Below are positions 23,687 through 34,356 of a stretch of 64,000 nt of DNA, one piece after another. Both the position numbers and the translations under genes were made by a program. Source of the DNA: Cryptomeria japonica. Its lineage: Eukaryota; Streptophyta; Pinopsida; Cupressales; Cupressaceae. The stretch covers positions 879,317,220-879,381,219 of the forward strand of contig NC_081409.1 of assembly GCF_030272615.1 (NCBI RefSeq), read 5' to 3'. Below the pieces are notes generated by a model that saw only the letters and a list, made by a program, of their open reading frames with translations, was not told where the DNA came from and searched no databases. Position 1 is the first letter of the stretch, and each line of letters starts with the position of its first letter.

Positions 23687-25431
23687 CTTGCCATTTTGTG
23701 ACCTTTACTCCTATGATAATCGCAGAAATCATTGTCATTCCACCATGTGGGTTTGAAAGGACCTGGTTCATATATTCTTAATTTAGGTAAAGTAATCATG
23801 TTTGTCTGTATTAATTTTTTGAATGCTGACTCAATAGGTTCTCCTAAAGGTGTGTAATTTCTTCTTGGAGCATTTACCCTGGGGTATCTTGTGTTCGTGT
23901 TTTGCATAGCATTTACATTTGCTGATGTTGTGTTATTCCCTGTATGTGGATTTGTTAACTGACTCGTTCCCAAAGATAAGACGGGTTGAGTTTTGTTTAT
24001 TAAACTGGCTTCTACAATACCATCATTGGTCACATTTTTGTTTTTCGACCAAAACTTAGATTTGTCATTGTTGTTGTTGTTTCCATACTTAATAAGACCT
24101 TGTTCTATTAATCCCTTCTCACATTTAAGAGCCTTTTATGTGATTTGTTTAAATGTGGTTAGACATTGCATTTGTATCGGATATTTAATCTTAGGAATCA
24201 AATTTTCTGTAAACATATCCACTTGCTCTGTTTCTGGGATAATTGTCTTGCACCTCCTATAGAGAGCCCTCCATCTTTGTATGAAGGATGCAAATGTTTC
24301 ATTCTCGTATTGTTTAGCGGCACATAAGTCCATCAAAGTAACTGGGGTGTCAATGTTGTGCGAGAGTTTTGCAATAAATTGTTCAGCTAATTCCCCCCAT
24401 GACGTGATGGTTGGTGGTAAATGTGAAAACCACTCTAAAGCCGGACCTCCCAGACTTTTAGGAAATAGTCTCATTAGATAAGTATCTTCTGAGGCAACTT
24501 CTATACATGCCATAAAAAATTCTCTGATATGATCTCTAGGATCACCTTTCCCACGATATCTATCGAATTTGGGTGTTTCAAAATTGTGTGGGAAAGGTGG
24601 CATGTATAATGTGTGATCGAATGGATAAGGACGTAAGTCCTGCATTGTGTAGCTCTTTTTATCGTTACCAGTTTGCATGGTCATCATTTGTTGTGTCAGA
24701 ATATCTGTTGGTGTCAAAGGTATACCTTGTGTTTGTGTATGTCCCACAAAAGGATTCATGGTTGCATAACTAGGAGGTTGTTGGAAGGTACCAAGATTAT
24801 AACCTTGGGTGTTGTGTGTTCCACTAGGTAGTGTGCAATAGGCGATATCCGAACCCATGTTTGGTTGAGTTGTACTTGTTGTATTGGCAATACCTAGATT
24901 TACATTTTGTTGACTATATGTGGATCCCATGGAATAGGAAACTAGAGGTTGGGTTGCACTAGGTGCTAAGACACTTGATATTATTGGTATGCTCTATGAT
25001 GGTATACTAGCATTGATCGTTGAGGATGACACACTTGTTTGAAAGTTTGCATTTATGTTGACATTTGTTTGGATAGGTACATTTTGAGGAAAACTGGAAG
25101 TCATTGCTTGTATTTGTGTCAAGGGTGGTGTTTGACTGTTATCTTGACCTAAAATTTTCCCTAGTGGTAAAATCTTTGTGACATCAAAATCCTCAGGTAG
25201 TTTTTCCCCATTTTGTATTAACAACGAAAGATACTTATCCCTATCGCTATGTATAAGTGCATCTAAGATCATGAGGACATGTGGGTCTTGCTATGCAGAC
25301 TCAATTTCTTCTTTTGTCAAATGCTATTGTAATTCGTTTAAGGTGGACATCGTTTGTGTACCTGAGTGTTGACATGTTGACATGTCCATGTTCCAAGTAG
25401 ATTTTATAGACTGTGTGTTGTTCGGGTCCAT
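23593..25431 (-). pseudogene. gag: Tat gag
   Basis: Structural Gag. Starts at ATG 25429-25431 (MDPNNTQSIKSTWNMDMS). A Q/T/S/N-rich N-terminal half is followed by the conserved Tat/gypsy capsid region (24136-24700: PKFDRYRGKGDPRDHIREFF, then LGGPALEWFSHLPP, then SFIQRWRALYRRC), a short basic linker and, near the end, a C-X2-H-type finger CDYHRSKGHKMASC (about 23690-23740). Stops at about 25320, 25290, 24990 and 24133 interrupt a single frame until close to the finger. The capsid block matches Retrotrans_gag (PF03732-type) in layout. Confidence 0.85.
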
Positions 25432-25579
25432 TATTCCTTTTTCTTTATGGGACCTTGTGACGGGCATCTAAAATTGCCTATATGAGGATGGTTCTATGCA
25501 AGACGATGGACTAACACTAGACTGTAGACGTAAATATGAGGTATGCAAGACTAGACTAGACTCTATTGAGGATTTTGAT

Positions 25580-25885
25580 GTGAGACCTTTTTAGCATTTC
25601 TAGATTTCTCTAATGCAAGTCTTTCCATTTGTTGACGAAGTTGTTCAGCCTCAATCTCTCTATCAATTATACAGGAAATCCTAGACTCAATGTTTATCTC
25701 GTGTATGACTCCCATATATGGAGGTGCACTTCTTCTTAAATCCCAAGCTAAGTTAGCTAGACCATCAATGATTTCTCGTTGACTGCCATTTGGAACTAGA
25801 TTAGGTTACTCGAAGAGGAGCAAACCATCACCTGGGAGACCCATGAATGCACATGCTATGCACCTATAACTAACAATGGACTTAG
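25580..25885 (-). pseudogene. Leader coding block with coiled coil, Tat element
   Basis: On the minus strand a frame of about 95 codons (AFMGLPGDGLLLFE, one stop, PNLVPNGSQREIIDGLANL, then a charged helix with EIEAEQLRQQMERLALEKS). An AG acceptor-like TTATAG lies just upstream. It ends about 150 bp before the gag ATG. It could be the downstream exon of a leader ORF or a decayed N-terminal extension of gag. No known domain was recognised. Confidence 0.4.
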
Positions 25886-25957
25886 ACATATATGAGGTCT
25901 AGATAAAGACGTATGTGATAATGTAACTAATATGGATGATAATGCAAAAAAGACTTA

Positions 25958-26083
25958 GGATGATAATGAGGACGTAAGTGGGACTATGCAAAAGACGTAG
26001 GATGATAATGAGGATGTAAGTGGGACTATGCAAAAGACGTAGGATGATAATGAGGACGTAAGTGGGACTATGCAAAAGACTAT
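25958..26083. repeat. 42-bp tandem repeat, three copies
   Basis: Three copies starting at 25958, 26000 and 26042 of a unit beginning GGATGATAATGAGGACGTAA, with a partial copy upstream. The period is a multiple of three, so minus-strand translation gives a repeated 14-residue block. There is no evidence that it is translated. Confidence 0.8.
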
Positions 26084-27240
26084 GTAAAAGACTGCCTAGG
26101 GTCACAAGTATGTAAGGAATTTTGAGTTTTGGTTTCAAAATGGACTTTGTTTTCTATAACTTCATGTCTAGGACAATGTTTTGTAGTTTTCCAAATCTGA
26201 GAACAATTGTTGGTAGGTATGTATAGCTGACTAACTCAATTTTCATACAATCTCAGAAAATTTAGAGATACGTGGGATAGGGCCTGAAATAGCCCAAGGG
26301 ACTGACTCAATACTAGTCAAGCACAATGATACATAAAAAAGCACGGAATACAATCTTAGGCTGGATAGTGGACACCATTCAGTGAGGCCCCCGCAGTAAG
26401 ATACCAAAACAAGATGGACAGATAGAGAGTCTGGCAGCACTGGCTCCACTCCACGACACACACTTCTCGGGCATGCCAATCTCTCTTACCCTGAAGATCT
26501 GAAGATCTTATCACTGAGGGATTTTTGTCTCATAATGTAAGGTACATGAGGGGCATCTATGGGGTACGATCCGCACTCCCAGAACCACTGAATGTAGGAT
26601 TTTTGGCAACTAAATTGGTTCTTAGTATTAGGTTTTGAGGGGTCTCGATCCAACGACGGATTCTCAGAGCAAGCCCTTTAAGGATTTAGTTGAGCTTATT
26701 GGTGCAGGGAAGGCCCCCGCATACATCGAATTCACTCAACACTCTAGCCGTTTGACTAGTATATTTATATAGCAGCTCGAAAAACCCATTCGAGAGTACA
26801 CTAGGAGAGATGACATCCCCAATGCATCCCAATTCAAAGTACCTCTGTGGGGTGATGAAATCCCCATTCAAAGATACCCCTCACTACGTAGAACAAAAGA
26901 AAATTTGGATGTCATTGTCACCTTCCTTCTTTCTCCCAAGAGCCCGATGGTGGGTAGAAAGTCAGTTAGTGCAACTGTAGGTCCACCCCAGACACAATGA
27001 AAAGTTATTTACCTTAAAAAAAAAAAAATGATTTAATCTAATGCAGCTTGATTCACGTTCATTTTATAGCCCAAATTTAGGTGTTAGATCTGCATGTGCA
27101 TGTCAATTTTAAACACCAAATCTAAGAATGAAGGCATACATGTCAATTTTAACCGTTTGTTTGATTTTTAAGCACTAAAAACCTAGTGTGAGATACACGC
27201 ATGTCAATTTTAGCCCATGTTCATTTTAAACACCAACAAT

Positions 27241-27430
27241 GAAGTGTGTGATCATCCATGCATGTCCTTTTTAACTGTTGTTGATTTTAAGTGCTAAAAA
27301 ATTGAAGTGTGAGATTATCCATGCATGTCCTTTTTAACTGTTGTTGATTTTAAGCGCTAAAAAATTGAAGTGTGAGATTATCCATGCATGTCCTTTTTAA
27401 CTGTTGTTGATTTTAAGCACTAAAACTTGA
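27241..27430. repeat. 63-64-bp tandem repeat, three copies, Tat leader
   Basis: Copies carry CCATGCATGTCCTTTTTAAC at 27256, 27319 and 27383, followed by TGTTGTTGATTTTAAG. More diverged relatives lie upstream from 27050. Located in the non-coding leader. Confidence 0.75.
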
Positions 27431-27549
27431 AGTGTGAAGTGTGCATGCAAAATTACTATTCTAATCCTCTCTACGAATCCTCCACAGGCTGCAAATAGAA
27501 GATTAGTAGTAAAATTAAACCAACAAAAAATAGAAACTCAAAACTTGAC

Positions 27550-28250
27550 AGAGGCGATTGTGTGATACTACCTGAGCGATTGCGTGATACCTACAGACCG
27601 AATGCATAAGTCTGTCAGACTGAATGCATAAATCTGATAGAATGAATGCGTGACGGTGTCTGATCGATTGCGTAGCACTAACAACTCGATTGTGTGATAG
27701 AATGTAGACAACAATTAAAAAAAATAGAAAAATACAGGATAACTAAACCCGATCAAGAACCTGCGAAACCAATTGTGAAGCCCTAGCCAAATCCCTCATT
27801 ATTCATTCAATATTGATTAGATCATATTTAACTGTATAAGAAAGAACTAGGCTATTATATCTGTCTAAGGCCAATTGTTCCTCTGAATCCTGTATCAATT
27901 TTTCTGCCCGAAGAACATTTTGATATCGTTTGGCTTCTCTCCTTTGTTGTTTTGTCCTTCTTGCACCTGAAATCTTGAACTGAACATTTCTTGCCATAAA
28001 TAGTGTTAATCAAATTATGAAATAAAAATCAATTTGATCCCAGATTAACCAATTTTAAGATAGAATTAAACAGAATAGATAACAGACAGAAGAAAAAAAT
28101 TAAACAGAACAGCTTCCTGCGAATGCGTGATCCCAAAAGGGTGATTGCGTGATCTGGACAGGGTGATTGTGTGACCCTGTCTGAACGAATGTGTGACCTC
28201 AAAGGGTCGAATGCATGATCCTATCTATGCGATTGTGTGACGGAAAATCT
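27550..28250 (-). repeat. Array of TCACGCAWTCG-like motifs in Tat leader
   Basis: About 13 copies of a degenerate 11-bp motif (plus strand CGATTGCGTGA / CGAATGCGTGA) in two clusters (27550-27700 and 28110-28250), spaced about 15-25 bp. The small ORF at 27803-27997 lies between the clusters. In the minus-strand transcript the motif reads UCACGCAWUCG. A very similar sense-strand motif is arrayed in the intron of the oppositely transcribed PMD gene. Confidence 0.65.
27803..27997 (-). CDS. Small basic leader ORF of Tat element, possible first exon
   Basis: An intact 64-codon frame (MARNVQFKISGARRTKQQRR...) with a strongly basic N-terminal third followed by an amphipathic helix-like stretch (VLRAEKLIQDSEEQLALDRY). 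It lies in the leader between PBS and gag. Ogre/Tat elements can carry an ORF1 upstream of gag and may splice, so this could be exon 1 joined to the coding block near 25580-25880. The splice is inference. The protein family is unknown. Confidence 0.4.
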   Translation of the reverse strand: MARNVQFKISGARRTKQQRREAKRYQNVLRAEKLIQDSEEQLALDRYNSLVLSYTVKYDLINIE

Positions 28251-28343
28251 TTTCTCGAAATTCATGCAACCTGTGAAAAAAATGAAAAATTCGCACAATC
28301 TGCAAAAATCACACAGAACACAAAAAAAGTTAAATTGATATTA

Positions 28344-28362
28344 GTTCACGTCGTGTTCACCA
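28344..28362 (-). other. Candidate primer-binding site of Tat element
   Basis: The minus strand reads TGGTGAACACGACGTGAAC, three bases (TTT) after the LTR end. It begins TGG, as a tRNA 3' CCA complement must. I could not assign the tRNA. The related element D has TAGTGAACCTGACGTC in the same place with the same 3-base spacer, which supports the call. Confidence 0.65.
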
Positions 28363-28365
28363 AAA

Positions 28366-29613
28366 TTTGAGATGCAAAATTCATCTTCTATTAGCAAAGT
28401 AATCAATTAGAAACAAGGAAAATCATGAATCCCTATCCTAATCAGAATTTAACAAACAATACAATGGAATAACGCAATTAAGAAATAGGAATTATAAATC
28501 ATCAATAAAAACTCCCTATTTCGTGACTGTGTAGAACTTCCATTGCTCTTCTCCTCTTCATGGTATGATGGCTCTCAGATTTTGCGCTGGTAACCTGCAA
28601 GTGACACAAAGATTCAAAGTTCGTGATTGTTGAAAATGGAGATTGGATTCTCAATTTATAGAAAATTGGAGAGGATTGATTGAAAGGTGGAACAGAATGA
28701 TCAAGAGGTGTGAACTTAGGTGAGCTCTAATGAAAATTGATAGTTGAACTGCTGATTGTAGGAGTGAAACTCAATAGATTGAATAGATTAATGGAGTCAA
28801 CTGAGTGATGAAAGAGTTAACTAAAGGAAGAAAACGAATGATTGGAGGAAATAAAAAGGATGACACAGAGAGCTAAATTTAGAAAAAGCTAACTGAAAGA
28901 TGAAAATAGAGATTGGAGAGATAAATGATTTAATTAATTAATTGATTGAATTAATTAATTTAGCATGTGCTTGCATTTAGATTTAGATTTTCAACTTAAT
29001 CTTGGCATGAGATAGTATTCAAATAATTGAATTTAATTTAATTCAATTTAGCATTTGAATATATTTAGAACTTAACTTTGATTTTCAATTTGGTTTTTGA
29101 AATCATGCATATGTATTTGATTTTGGAGAAATTAGAAGAATATGAAATTAAATGAAATTAGAATTTGGGGATTTGGAATTGAAGAATTAATTAGTTAATT
29201 AAATAATTTAAAGAAACTATTTAATTATTTAAAAATGAAATTTAATTAAATAATAAAGATTATTTAATTTAAAGGATTAAATCACAATTAATTAAATAAC
29301 AAATATTTAATTAATATTTAGAAGAGGGTTGAATGATTAGATGATTAGAGATAGAAATTGAATAATTAGTAACTTATTTAAATAATAAAGATTATTTAAA
29401 TTGGGGAATTAATCACAATTAATTAAATAATAATTATTTAATTAATATTAGAAAATGATTAAAATGATTAAAGAATAGGAAAATAGAATAATTAATAAGA
29501 TGATGAGGAAATATGAAATTTAGAAGAAATAGATTAATTAAATAATAAAGATTATTTAATTAATTAGAGGAATAATTAGTACATGAGCAATGAGACATTT
29601 TTAGGTGTCTACA
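28366..29613 (-). repeat. 5' LTR of Tat element
   Basis: On the minus strand it begins TGTAGACACCTAAAAATG. Its end has drifted (TCTCAAA where the other copy reads CCCACA). It is collinear with 10852-12097 with few differences. AT-rich, with many TTAATTAA-like runs. Confidence 0.9.
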
Positions 29614-29618
29614 ACAAG
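29614..29618. repeat. Target duplication, right copy (Tat element)
   Basis: ACAAG directly after the LTR end at 29613, matching 10847-10851. Coding of the host gag is continuous across it. Confidence 0.85.
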
Positions 29619-30800
29619 TGTAAAACGGTTAAGGATGCATGGGATGTCTTGGGAAAATTGTATGGCCAAACTAATGAGATTGGGGGTTATCAACTTGATA
29701 ATGATCTCACCATGTTGGATCCCAAGAACTTTGATACAATCCAAGACTATGTCACTAAGGCAAATGAGCTAAGAGCGTAGTCCAAGGATTGTGGCATTGA
29801 TAAGAAGGATGTGCAGTTGGTCTACAACCTTTTGGGAAAGCTTCCATTAGAATATGCAGCATTTGTTTCTAGCTTCCAAACCCATCACTTGATAGTGGGT
29901 AGTTCATTCACTATGCCCACATTTGATGCATTCACATAAATGTTGATGTTAGAGAAATCTAAGTTGTTGAGTATGGGGATTCTCTAGTCTTCAAAGTTCG
30001 TGGCTTTGGTGGCTAATCAAGAGAATCAAGGAATGGATTGCAACAAGAAGAAAAAGCAATTCAATCCTAAGGCACAACAAGATAGAGCACAATCTTCCTC
30101 TCCACAACATAAGGATTCTACATCCTCACCTAAGGGAAAATCATATAAGGAGAGGCTTTCTTGATCATATTGCAAGAAAAGTGGTCATGATGAGCATTGT
30201 TGCCACACTAAGTAGATTGATGAGTTGACCAACCTCCTCAATAAGAACAACATTGATTTGTCATCCACTTACAAGAAGAAGGATTCATCTCCTTCACCTT
30301 CCACGCAGTCTAAATGAAAGGGAAAAGCTCCTTGTGCTACTACAAGTCATGATTTAGGGAGATGGCTTCTAGATTCAAGAGCTTCTCATCATATGGCATC
30401 TTTGCAATCTGTGTTCTCTTCATTTGAGCCTTGCAACATGCCACTGATGTTGATGGGAAATCATACATATATGAATGTGATTGGGAAAGGATCTATTTCC
30501 ATTGGGGATAACTCCTTAAATGATGTGTTGTGTGTACCCCATTTGATAAACAATTTTCTTTCCATTGATCAGATCACTCATGGGGCAACAAGGAAAATTG
30601 TGGAGTTCACACCTAATTCAATTATCATTATGGAATTGGAGACTAGAGATATTATTTCTATAGGGGTGGTGGATCATGCATCTCGGTTGTATTCCTCTGC
30701 ATATTTTATTCCTATTGATGAGGTTGATTCTTCACATAATGATCGCACTTCTTCTATTGATCCCGATATTGAGGAGAACTTTGGTTACTTGAACTTGGGT
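29614..30800 (+). pseudogene. gag-pr: gag C-terminus, zinc knuckle and protease start (element E)
   Basis: Continues the gag cut at 10851. Seen in order: the UBN2-like KTVKDAWDVLGKLYG block, LLGKLPLEYAAFVSSF, a zinc knuckle YCKKSGHDEHCC (about 30170-30205), and a retropepsin motif WLLDSRASHHM (about 30364-30396) in which the usual DSGA is DSRA. The single frame is interrupted by several stops, mostly TAG. Downstream the Copia integrase (HHCC and DDE) is missing. Confidence 0.75.
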
Positions 30801-31446
30801 ATTCTCACATGTGACCCCATTCTTGAGCCTTGCATTTCATCTCCTCCTATTGATATAACATCTACTATTTTGCCTGATATTGCAGATGTTACTATAGTTT
30901 TGCCTTCTTGTGATTCGGTGCAGCAAGGTATTCCTTGTCTTCCACCTTTAGTTTCTTGGGACGACTACTTGACAGACATTGCAAATCTTGTTTGTGGAGT
31001 CCTACATTATAGATTTAGGAGACATCATTGATGATATTCATCTTCTCTTTGATGAAGATGATTCTTCTTCGATTGTTGTGAGGGAACACTCTGACCCTCT
31101 TGTTCATTCTCTACGTGATCATTCTTTAGAGGTTGACATGATTGTGGATTCTTATGTACAACATTTGGAGGAGGTCTCTTTATCCTTAGAGGAGACATGT
31201 GAGTCTTTGGATCATGTTCTATATTCATCTCCACTAGATCTTGGATTGCCTTTATTAGCAGTGTGGATCAATACACCTAATTTGGAGGGGATAACTTTTA
31301 GCATTGACATGGGGAGACTTGAGCAATTTTTAGAGACTTCATATATCTTGAGTTGTTTTCCTACATTTCCCCTTCATGATTGGGGAGACTTCATGGATAC
31401 TCCTTTGTTTTTGTTTCTTCCTAAGGGGAGTAATGTTGTTAGATGA
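30690..31446 (+). pseudogene. Extra acidic ORF replacing pol in element E
   Basis: After the protease region the frame runs on for over 100 codons rich in D, E, S, P and I, stops at 31031, and resumes in the next frame (30979-31446) as another acidic, leucine-rich stretch ending at LPKGSNVVR. No integrase, RT or RNase H motif is present. I do not recognise a family. The frame change near 30980-31030 suggests one ancestral ORF of about 250 codons. It sits where pol should be, which marks E as a deletion derivative or an element that gained new coding sequence. Confidence 0.5.
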
Positions 31447-31804
31447 TCGTGGAGCAGTTTCTTCATTCAGTTTTGAGCTTCTACCATTGGTGCAGATTCT
31501 ACATTGAGAGGGGGCTACTTGGTCTCTCTTATTCTCTCTTATGCGAAGGACTTCTTCCTCACATCTAGTTTTGTCCTTCTTGTACTTCTTTGAGAGTTCT
31601 TTATTATAGTTTTCATCTCTCTTTTGGGGGGCAATTTTTTCCCTTTGGGTTTTTTTCTCTTTCTCCATTTGTGAGAGATTGCATTTCTTTGATTTCATTT
31701 GCATTTTTACATGGGTATCTAACATGGCCTAGTAGTCGGGACCCATCTTGAATTATTAGCTTGAGTCTACATTCCCCTAAGCTGCACTTAAGGGGGTGTT
31801 TTGG
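31446..31804 (+). other. 3' untranslated part and polypurine tract of element E
   Basis: No coding frame is supported. A purine-rich stretch ending AAGGGGGTGTTTTGG (31790-31804) lies immediately before the 3' LTR and would prime plus-strand synthesis. A pyrimidine-rich region (31500-31690) precedes it. Confidence 0.6.
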
Positions 31805-32241
31805 TGTAAATTATGTCTCATAATTATACTTTACTTAATTTGACTTAAGGTAATGCATTTCATAGTAGTTTGGATATGAGACACTTAGGGAAGTGTGCAC
31901 ATAAGGATGATGCATGTAGGAGAAATTTCATCTTTTGTGGTCTTATCTTGTTGTTACATTCCACCTTTGGTGGTTGATCGACCTCTTGTGGAATATTTTA
32001 TTATTTCTCCTACCTACCCTTGTTTCTCATTGAGCCACATGTCATGTTCATGTGCTCACATATCCATATGGCCTTGCCTTTTTAAGCAAGCTCATCTACA
32101 TTGTATGGTAATTTTTAATGATCCAATTGATCTTATTTTGCATCTTGATTAGAATATAGTTTATTCTTATCAAATATATTGTCTCTTTCTTGTGATATTC
32201 ATTGTGCTCTAGATCTTGGCTATATTTGACAAATTCTTACA
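31805..32241 (+). repeat. 3' LTR of element E
   Basis: Starts TGTAAATTATG and ends ATTCTTACA, collinear with 8397-8834 over its whole length, with scattered substitutions and a small length change. The TATA box of the 5' copy is destroyed here. Confidence 0.9.
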
Positions 32242-32925
32242 ATACCAAGTACCCAAGTTGAGGTATTTGAATGTAAAAAAAATTGAAAAATACTTGTTGA
32301 GTCCCTTTAACATTGATGATTTAATTTCATAGTTGACAACTGATTACTCAATGGCATGAAAAACACTATGAATTGATAGTTAGTATTTTCCCAACATTTT
32401 TAGGATAATGTGATGTAATTTTATATATCAATCTTGTGTAATGATTGTTTGAATTTGAATCAATCTCTTATGGAATTCTTCTTAGTAGTAATTCTATCTT
32501 ATATCATGTTGCTAGATCCAACCTTCATCAATTGTACTTTACTCCACCTAAAAAAATTAGTGTTTTTACCCATTCTTTGCGCCTTAGATAGTGCTTTAAC
32601 ATATTTTACCCTTGGGGGTTCCTAATTACATGCACCATTTAGATTATTCTCTTAATTATGATAGTATTTTTTCTTATTGATGTATGAATTAAAGAGACTC
32701 AAATTTATGAGGAAAAATATCTAAATGAGTTAAAAAGTAAAGAATAAAGAGTTGTGTATTCATTTAGAAATAAATAAAGGATACTATAATGTGTTACAAA
32801 GTCCCAAAGTATTTATTTATTACTTATCCCTTATTACGTAAGAATAAAATTGTGAAAATAAATTAAATGTTAGATTTAAATTTGTTAAAACATCTAAAGG
32901 ATAATATATAGAGATGTGACCGTAT
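32242..32925. other. Non-coding, nothing recognised
   Basis: AT-rich sequence to the right of element E. A 63-codon frame at 32434-32625 has no recognisable domain. Likely old repeat debris. Confidence 0.5.
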
Positions 32926-32930
32926 CATTT

Positions 32931-34351
32931 TGTTGGCATTTCATGAAGATTGGATTAATGAAGTTTAAGTGTTGTCATTGATGATCAATGACAATTGTAA
33001 CTGGTAATAGAAATGTATTGCAACCGATAGTGATGCAGTAATGCAATCAGTAGTTGAGTAGTGATGGAAACTGGTATTACTATAGAATCAGTGAGATCAA
33101 TCGGTAACCCTACCTATTGATATGTTGAACCCTAACCGATGGAGCTTGGTTAATCGGTTGTGTTGATCTATGATCAAATGGTGATTGGAGATGATTATGC
33201 CACGTATGAATGATGCACGTGATGAATTTCAAAGTGGTTTTTGGCACGTAGAGATAACTGTTTTATCTTGGGAATGAGCAAGTGCATTGCATGAAGTGGA
33301 AACCGCGTGATGAGTTACAGGATCCAATGTGTGGTGATCCACGAGCAGTTGAGGTTGTCTTGGATAATGTGTAGTTGATTGCTATGTAATCTAACGGTCA
33401 TGTTGGAACCAATTTATTTGTAATCTCTATGAGATCTTAGGTTTTGTGATGTGTTACCGACCTATTATTTTGCTTATAAGGTCAATGAGTTGTTTTGTTG
33501 TAGTGTTGGCAATTTTGGTTAAGTGTCAGTTTGATTGATTATCGAACGAGAAGGAGTATCTACAGTATGTGTGAAGTCAGATAGGAGCATGAAAATGATT
33601 TGATCAAGCAGAGTAGTGTTATTATCAGATCAGAAAAAACCCTGTTGTTCTCTAACAATTACAACAGTTAAACTTCTTAACAGGGTAAGCTTTAATAGGC
33701 TTAGTGTTTTCTAAATCCTCTAACCAGGTGATCCATTAGCTTAGATTTGAAATCCTCTATCGAGATTACTCCTAATAGGGTATTGTAGTCAATCCCTTAA
33801 CCGGGTGGTCCTTAATCGGATCTGTTCCTAACAGGACATTTTTGTAAAGCTTCTAACAATGCTTGGCTCTTAACAGGGCAAACTTCAGAAGGCTTCAAAA
33901 TACTTGTGGGTATTCATCCCCACTATGGTTTTCCCATTTGGGTTTCCACGTCAAAAATCATTGTTTCAAGTGGTGAATGGTTTTTGCGGTTATGTTTTGA
34001 TAAGGTTAATTTGTTTAACTAGTAAAGCCACTTAGATATGTTAAGATGATCGGAAGTGATCTGAAATGTGCTTTTGCTAATGTTAGTAAAGTAGTTTGAT
34101 GTTTTGGTTAAATGGTTTGAGAGTTTTAGATCTGTTACACTATTATTTTGGTATGCTAGTCAACCGGTAAACTTGATTGAGCAGTTGCAGTTTATAGTGC
34201 AGTGTTGAACTGGTTAGTTCAGTGATTAAAGTATGAGTTGGGTTTTGAGTTTAGTGAAAGTTTAGTTTGCTTTCAATATACTAATTCACCCCCCCCCCCC
34301 CCCCCCCCTCTCAATAGTTGTCTGGATCCTTATTGATTCATCATATCATCA
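32931..34351 (+). repeat. Solo LTR of a Copia-like family
   Basis: Begins TGTTGGCATTTCATG and ends ATATCATCA, flanked by CATTT at 32926-32930 and 34352-34356. No internal region adjoins either side, so it looks like a solo LTR left by recombination. The left end and the repeated 'TTAACAGGG/CTAACAGG' blocks (33660-33890) match, in reverse, the LTR at 51539-53000. A run of 20 C (34289-34308) followed by TCTCA is the expanded form of the C-tract motif seen near the LTR ends of F, B and the 51.5-kb LTR. The exact 3' end is uncertain (34343 is an alternative). Confidence 0.65.
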
Positions 34352-34356
34352 CATTT

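Larger units (their letters stand above)
10852..29613 (-). mobile_element. Tat-lineage Ty3/gypsy element with antisense PMD gene
   Basis: An 18,762-bp minus-strand element with two near-identical LTRs (1,246 and 1,248 bp) and a 5-bp target duplication. Minus-strand order is 5' LTR, PBS, about 2.9-kb leader, gag, protease, G-patch-like segment, RT, RNase H, second RNase H, integrase, spacer, an oppositely oriented PMD gene, polypurine tract, 3' LTR. The second (archaeal-like) RNase H, the gag C-X2-H finger and the TGTAGACACC LTR start are features of the plant Tat/Ogre group. The long leader and extra ORFs are also known there. Every ORF has stops, so this copy is inactive, but the LTRs differ little, so insertion was relatively recent. 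Confidence 0.9.
8397..32241 (+). mobile_element. Non-autonomous Copia element E, split by a Tat element
   Basis: A plus-strand element with two LTRs (8397-8834 and 31805-32241), a Met-tRNA-like PBS, gag, protease and a purine tract before the 3' LTR. The 10852-29613 Tat insertion divides gag; removing it leaves about 5.1 kb. Integrase, RT and RNase H are absent, and an acidic ORF stands in their place (30690-31446), so mobilisation would need a partner element. The LTRs are visibly diverged (several dozen differences over about 437 bp), more than the Tat LTRs, which fits E being the older host. The 5-bp flanks (ACTAG and ATACC) do not match, so no target duplication is preserved. Confidence 0.8.

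Noticed and set aside
26243-26871. Minus-strand frames in the Tat leader
   Set aside because: No domain, no conserved neighbours, and interrupted; treated as non-coding leader.
27550-28250. CRISPR-like array in the Tat leader
   Set aside because: The repeats are degenerate, only about 11 bp long, irregularly spaced, and in eukaryotic DNA.
8392-32246. Target duplication for element E
   Set aside because: Flanks ACTAG and ATACC match at only two of five positions.
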